From the NCBI GenBank assembly GCA_020633515.1, contig JACKDM010000016.1, forward strand, positions 20,977 through 84,976: 64,000 nt of DNA. Reading direction: 5' to 3'. The translations under genes were made by a program, and so were the position numbers. Source of the stretch: Myxococcales bacterium (lineage in GTDB: Bacteria > Myxococcota > Bradymonadia > UBA7976 > UBA1532). A model generated the notes under the pieces. The model saw nothing but the letters and a program-made list of their open reading frames with translations. It made no database searches and was not told the origin of the DNA. Below are positions 60,785 through 64,000 of this stretch, piece after piece; the first letter of the stretch is position 1, and the number at the start of each line of letters is the position of its first letter.

Positions 60785-61056
60785 GCTCGATCACAGCCGT
60801 CGAGCCCCGCACCCCGCCGCTCCACCCAGCCGGCTGCCCCCGACATCCTGACGCTCGATCGCAGCCATCGAGCCCCGCACCCCGCCGCTCCACCCAGCCG
60901 GCTGCCTCCGACATCCTGACGCTCGATCACAGCCGCCGAGCCCCGCACGCCGCCGCTCCACCCAGCCGCCGGCCCCGGACATCCCGCCGCTCGATCGCAG
61001 CCATCGAGCCCCGCACGCCGCCGCTCCACCCAGCCGGCGCCCACAATCTCGCCACC
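60785..61056. repeat. four tandem 68-bp repeats with internal hairpins
   Basis: GCTCGATC recurs at exactly 68-base spacing (60785, 60853, 60921, 60989). Each unit contains GCTCGAT and a matching ATCGAGC-like arm around a 7-base loop, followed by CCGCCGCTCCACCCAGCCG. The rest of the 60692-61082 spacer carries no gene. Confidence 0.85.
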
Positions 61057-61082
61057 GAAACGACCGCGCCGACCCGCCGCCC

Positions 61083-61490
61083 TCAGCCCGCCGACTGCCA
61101 ATGCATCCGCGCCGCCGTCAGCGCCGCGAACACCAGCAACGCCACCATCACCCCCACCACCGCCCACCACCGCCCCGCCGACAACGGCACCGCCCCTCGC
61201 CGCCGCAAGCTCACCGCCCAAGCCAGCGCCACCGCGATCGACACCGTCGCCGCCCCCGGCGGAATCACCGCCCACCACTGCGGATCATCGGTCAGAAACC
61301 CCAACGGAAACACCGCCACCACCGCAGCCAGCGCAAACGTCACCAGCGCCCCCGGCCCCATCAGCACCTGCACCGGATCAGGCCCCGCCGGCTCCGCTAC
61401 CACCTCCGGCTCCCGTCGCATCCGCGCGCTCGACCGCACCGACGCCAGCCGCGCCGACGGATCGTGCTCCGGCCGATCCCGCCGCGTCAT
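61083..61490 (-). CDS. small membrane protein
   Basis: 135 residues. A charged N-terminus of about 40 residues is followed by three hydrophobic segments (GALVTFALAAVVAVFPLGFL, WWAVIPPGAATVSIAVALAWAV, WWAVVGVMVALLVFAALTAA). No motif is recognised. Its start overlaps the stop of the upstream membrane gene by 4 bases, so both probably act together. Confidence 0.6.
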   Translation of the reverse strand: MTRRDRPEHDPSARLASVRSSARMRREPEVVAEPAGPDPVQVLMGPGALVTFALAAVVAVFPLGFLTDDPQWWAVIPPGAATVSIAVALAWAVSLRRRGAVPLSAGRWWAVVGVMVALLVFAALTAARMHWQSAG

Positions 61491-62053
61491 GCCTCACCCC
61501 CGCGCACCGGCGTCACCTGCGGATCGGCGGGCAGCGTGCCATCGCTCATGCCTTTGACGAAGAACCCCACCAACGTCAGCAACCCCCACCCGAGCCCCAC
61601 CACGACCCCCGCGTCCACGATCCCCCGCCACGGCTGATCCAGCGCCCGCACCAGCGCCACGAGCCCCATCACCACCACGAGCACCACCCACGCGCTGATC
61701 GTCACCCGCCGCGTCGCCCCGAAGAACCCCATGCAGAACAACGGCGCCAACAGCACCCGCACCGTCGAAGGATTCTGCCCCAGATAGATCGCCCGCGCCG
61801 CCGTCCGCGGACTGAACCGCCTCTGAAAGCCGCGGTACCCCTCGGCATAGGCGTTGAACGCCACCCACCCGAGCATCAGCGCCCAATGCCCCACCGACAG
61901 CGACCCCGCCGCGATCGGCTCCACCGCCAGCGGCGCCAACCGCCAGAGCGCCGAACCGATCAACAGCACGACCCCGAGAATGCCCCACACCGAGATGAGG
62001 GCCGCCACGGGCCGCCGAGGAGTCGCGAGAGTGGCATCCATGGCCGCTACCAT
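61487..62053 (-). CDS. multi-pass membrane protein
   Basis: 188 residues from ATG 62053 (a second ATG at 62041 is equally possible; neither has a clear ribosome site). About five hydrophobic segments (ISVWGILGVVLLIGSALW, HWALMLGWVAFNAYAEG, VLLAPLFCMGFFG, ISAWVVLVVVMGLVALVRAL, VVVGLGWGLLTLVGFFVKGM). Family unknown. Confidence 0.6.
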   Translation of the reverse strand: MVAAMDATLATPRRPVAALISVWGILGVVLLIGSALWRLAPLAVEPIAAGSLSVGHWALMLGWVAFNAYAEGYRGFQRRFSPRTAARAIYLGQNPSTVRVLLAPLFCMGFFGATRRVTISAWVVLVVVMGLVALVRALDQPWRGIVDAGVVVGLGWGLLTLVGFFVKGMSDGTLPADPQVTPVRGGEA

Positions 62054-62172
62054 ACCGGTCGTCGCCGACGCCCACAACCGCCGCCATCACCCCTCCGCAA
62101 ACGCGTTGCCCGGTCCATGCTCCCGATCCGTGCCCGCCCGAGGGCACGCGCGGCGAAACGACGAATCAGCAG

Positions 62173-62202
62173 TTGACGCCACAACCGACCCTCGATTATG
62201 TT
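62173..62202 (+). promoter_or_regulatory. sigma-70-like promoter for tRNA-Trp
   Basis: TTGACG (62173-62178), an 18-base spacer and TATGTT (62197-62202). The start would be near 62209, about 42 bases before the tRNA. Confidence 0.5.
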
Positions 62203-62250
62203 GCGCCGGCCGCTCAGGCAGCGGCCGGGCGACTTCGCCGCCACCGGTGA

Positions 62251-62323
62251 AGGGGTGTAGCTCAGCTGGTAGAGCAGCGGACTCCAAATCCGCAGGTCGC
62301 AGGTTCGAACCCTGTCGCCCCTG
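62251..62323 (+). tRNA. tRNA-Trp (CCA)
   Basis: A full cloverleaf. The acceptor arms AGGGGTG (62251-62257) and CGCCCCT (62316-62322) pair, with discriminator G. The D arm is GCTCAGCTGGTAGAGC. The anticodon loop is CTCCAAA, with anticodon CCA at 62284-62286. The T arm is GCAGGTTCGAACCCTGT-like. CCA is not encoded. The usual secE-nusG neighbours do not follow; a terminator does. Confidence 0.97.
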
Positions 62324-62330
62324 CCCCGAA

Positions 62331-62368
62331 CCCCCATGGTGACGCGCTCGCCATGGGGGTTTTCTTTT
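62331..62368 (+). terminator. rho-independent terminator after tRNA-Trp
   Basis: CCCCCATGG (62331-62339) and CCATGGGGG (62351-62359) make a perfect 9-bp stem with an 11-base loop, followed by TTTTCTTTT. Confidence 0.9.
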
Positions 62369-62370
62369 GC

Positions 62371-63064
62371 CCGCGTCAGGATGTCGTCGGCTGAAAGCCT
62401 GATGTGGCGCGGGTTTCCGAAGGGGAGCGGTGGCGCCAGATGTCGGCCTGAGCTGATCAGGAGCGAAGGACGGGTCGCCAGCCTCCCGTCAACACAAATC
62501 GCGAAACGACGTGATCTTTGTCCCCCCGGGGACAAATCGGGGACAGAACGGGACGACGGTTCAGCGTCAGGATGGGCCCGATTCCGGGCCTCCGGCCGTT
62601 TGCCTGCTCGGCCTCGCAGGCCTTCGCCGCCAAGGCACCGAGCGCGTCAAGGGCGAGTCCAGAGGAACGTTGGCAGCAGGATCCTGCTGCCGTCCAGGGA
62701 CCAGCCGGATGGGCGCGCTCGGAAACGAGTCAGACGGCCTTGAGGGTGCCAACCAAACACCAGACTGCCGGCTCGACGTCCTCGAGGAGACGGGTGATGT
62801 CGCAGTGCGCGGCGACGTAGACGGCGAAGGGCAGGGAGCGACCGGGGGCAATGGATGATGGGTCGGCCTCCGATGAGAGGGTCGGGCGTCTGGTCGAGCT
62901 GCTGTTGGCGCGATCTGGCGAGACCCTAACCCGGCGACAAAGGCGATGTGTTCGTCGACGGCCTCGCAGCCGCCGTGGATGTAGAACGCGCACTCGATCC
63001 GGAGACTGTCTTCGAACGCGCACGTCCCGGCGCTGAGGCGGTACGGTCGAGGCGCATCCGAGCA
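62371..63064. other. gene-poor stretch between tRNA-Trp and the integrase (about 690 bp)
   Basis: No complete gene is supported. On the reverse strand around 62950-63050 a short stretch reads plausibly (IECAFYIHGGCEAVDEHIAF) and may be a gene remnant. Other frames here are fragmented and lack start signals. Composition is less extreme in GC than in the rest of the window, consistent with recently acquired DNA. Confidence 0.45.
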
Positions 63065-64000
63065 TCAGGCCGGCATGGACATCCCGTGAGGATTGTCGGG
63101 CAGGAGCCAGGTCTTGAGTCGGCTCCAGACGGCACGGAGGCGCGAGGGGCGCTTGTCGGAGGGCGTGGTGCCTTGTTCCAGCCGCGGAGAGGGTGGGGGA
63201 GGGCTGATGAGGTGAGGGATCGTCATTCCATGTCCTGGAACATCGGTCACGCCGAGTCGGCGCCCCGCCGGCGAGTGTTCGGGCAGTGGATGCGAGGAGG
63301 CGTATGGCATGGCGACGGGCTGCGGCGGCGTGGTGATGAGACGCGGTGACGTGGTGCTGGGGCGCAGCGTCGCGGCGATGGGGGGTGGGGGCATGGCGAC
63401 ACGGAGCGATGGTGCGGGTCTCGATGCCTTGAAGCCTCGCTCGGAAGGACGGGCGCGGGCGCCGGTGGTGGCATGTTCCAGCGGTTCGGGTTGCATGGGA
63501 TCGATGCTCGGGGCGAGGGTGGCTTGTACCATCGCGGGCGCCGAATCGGTGGCATGTTCCATGGCGGGCGGGGATTCGAGGGTGGCGATGGCGGCGGCGA
63601 GGGATGTGTCGCAGACGTGGGCGTAGCGTTCGGTGTGGCTGATCGTGCTGTGGCCGAGGAGCATCTGGATCTGACGGAGGGGCACGCCGCGGAGGACGAG
63701 GTGGGAGGCGAAGGTGTGGCGGAGGTCGTGGAAGCGGAGGCGGCGGAGGCCGAGGGTTTCGAGGGTGCGGTGGAGCATGCGGTTGGCTTGTCCGGGGCTC
63801 TTGAGGGGGCGGCCGTCGGTGCCGCCGAAGACATGGGGGCCGGGGCTGTGGGGTTGCCAGCGGCGGAGGGCGGTGATGGCATCGGCGGTGAGGGGGATGG
63901 TTCGGGCGCGGTTGCCTTTGGGGGTGCCGAGGACGCCGCGGTAGACGGTGCAGCGGACGTCGATGGCTTGGCGGGTGAGGTCGATGTCGGTCCAGCGGAG
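63065..64000 (-). CDS. tyrosine recombinase/integrase, N-terminus beyond window
   Basis: The frame enters from the right edge and ends at 63065, giving at least 311 residues. It has LRWTDIDLTRQAIDV and TPKGNRARTIPLTADAI (core strands), then the catalytic set FHDLRHTFASHL (Arg and His), LLGHSTISHTERYAHV (His and Tyr). The N-terminal arm-binding domain and first catalytic Arg lie outside. After the Tyr there is an atypical tail of about 185 residues, rich in Pro, Met and Ala. It points toward tRNA-Trp, as element-borne integrases often do, so it may mark one end of an integrated element that extends to the right. Confidence 0.88.
   Translation of the reverse strand, partial: LRWTDIDLTRQAIDVRCTVYRGVLGTPKGNRARTIPLTADAITALRRWQPHSPGPHVFGGTDGRPLKSPGQANRMLHRTLETLGLRRLRFHDLRHTFASHLVLRGVPLRQIQMLLGHSTISHTERYAHVCDTSLAAAIATLESPPAMEHATDSAPAMVQATLAPSIDPMQPEPLEHATTGARARPSERGFKASRPAPSLRVAMPPPPIAATLRPSTTSPRLITTPPQPVAMPYASSHPLPEHSPAGRRLGVTDVPGHGMTIPHLISPPPPSPRLEQGTTPSDKRPSRLRAVWSRLKTWLLPDNPHGMSMPA

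Noticed and set aside
60785..61056. Possible CRISPR array
   Set aside because: The 68-bp units are contiguous, with no unique spacers and no cas genes in the window.
62047..62535. Leftward frame across tRNA-Trp reading VRTCDLRIWSPLLYQLSYTP
   Set aside because: This is the well-known spurious translation of the antisense strand of a tRNA gene.

Overview
The window is a very GC-rich chromosomal segment whose contents point to a myxobacterium-like member of the Myxococcota (former Deltaproteobacteria). The grounds are a Cgl/Glt-type gliding-machinery block, AgmX/PglI-type and choice-of-anchor-D proteins, many Pro/Ala-rich linkers and a sigma-54-controlled flagellar cluster. The taxonomy is an inference from gene content, since there is no rRNA in the window.

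Layout. 1-13.4 kb: a truncated choice-of-anchor-D lipoprotein, then a co-directional block resembling the Myxococcus adventurous gliding apparatus: a VWA lipoprotein (CglB-like), an outer-membrane barrel (CglE-like), three TPR proteins (GltC-, GltD- and GltE-like), a small periplasmic protein (CglF-like) and a zinc-ribbon/GYF/TonB-C protein (GltJ/AgmX-like). 13.7-15.3 kb: a solitary rplC (L3) and dapF. 15.4-38.2 kb: a receiver-less sigma-54 activator, a periplasmic AMIN-like/TPR protein and the flagellar genes flgBC-fliEFGHI-motE-fliK-flgDE-fliLMNOPQR-flhBA. 38.3-43.8 kb: a block separating flhA from flhF, holding a HExxH-LysM protein, a small secreted protein and a SWIM/SNF2 ATPase. 43.9-47.7 kb: flhF-flhG-fliA, with fliJ convergent. 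47.8-49.0 kb: rpoZ, a cluster of terminator hairpins and a low-complexity protein. 49.1-56.3 kb: a leftward fatty-acid/polyketide-like operon (fabZ, three KAS genes, one of them a KAS-KAS fusion, fabD and fabG) without a carrier protein. 56.5-62.1 kb: secreted and membrane proteins, a PA-IL-like lectin and a 4 x 68 bp tandem repeat. 62.25-64.0 kb: tRNA-Trp and the catalytic part of a tyrosine recombinase, probably the edge of an integrated element.

How it fits together. Three near-identical -24/-12 elements lie upstream of flgB, fliN and flhF, and a sigma-54 activator gene sits at the head of the cluster, so these units probably form one regulon, with fliA (sigma-28) acting later. Rod, hook-associated, filament, stator and chemotaxis genes are absent and must lie elsewhere.

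A notable property is that fliH, fliK, fliO, fliP and flhF, plus the two small leftward genes after flhA, are each out of frame with themselves within GC-rich linkers or homopolymers. The clearest case is a run of 17 C in fliP. The sequence alone cannot separate phase variation or gene decay from uncorrected assembly indels. Genes outside roughly 22.9-44.4 kb show no such breaks.
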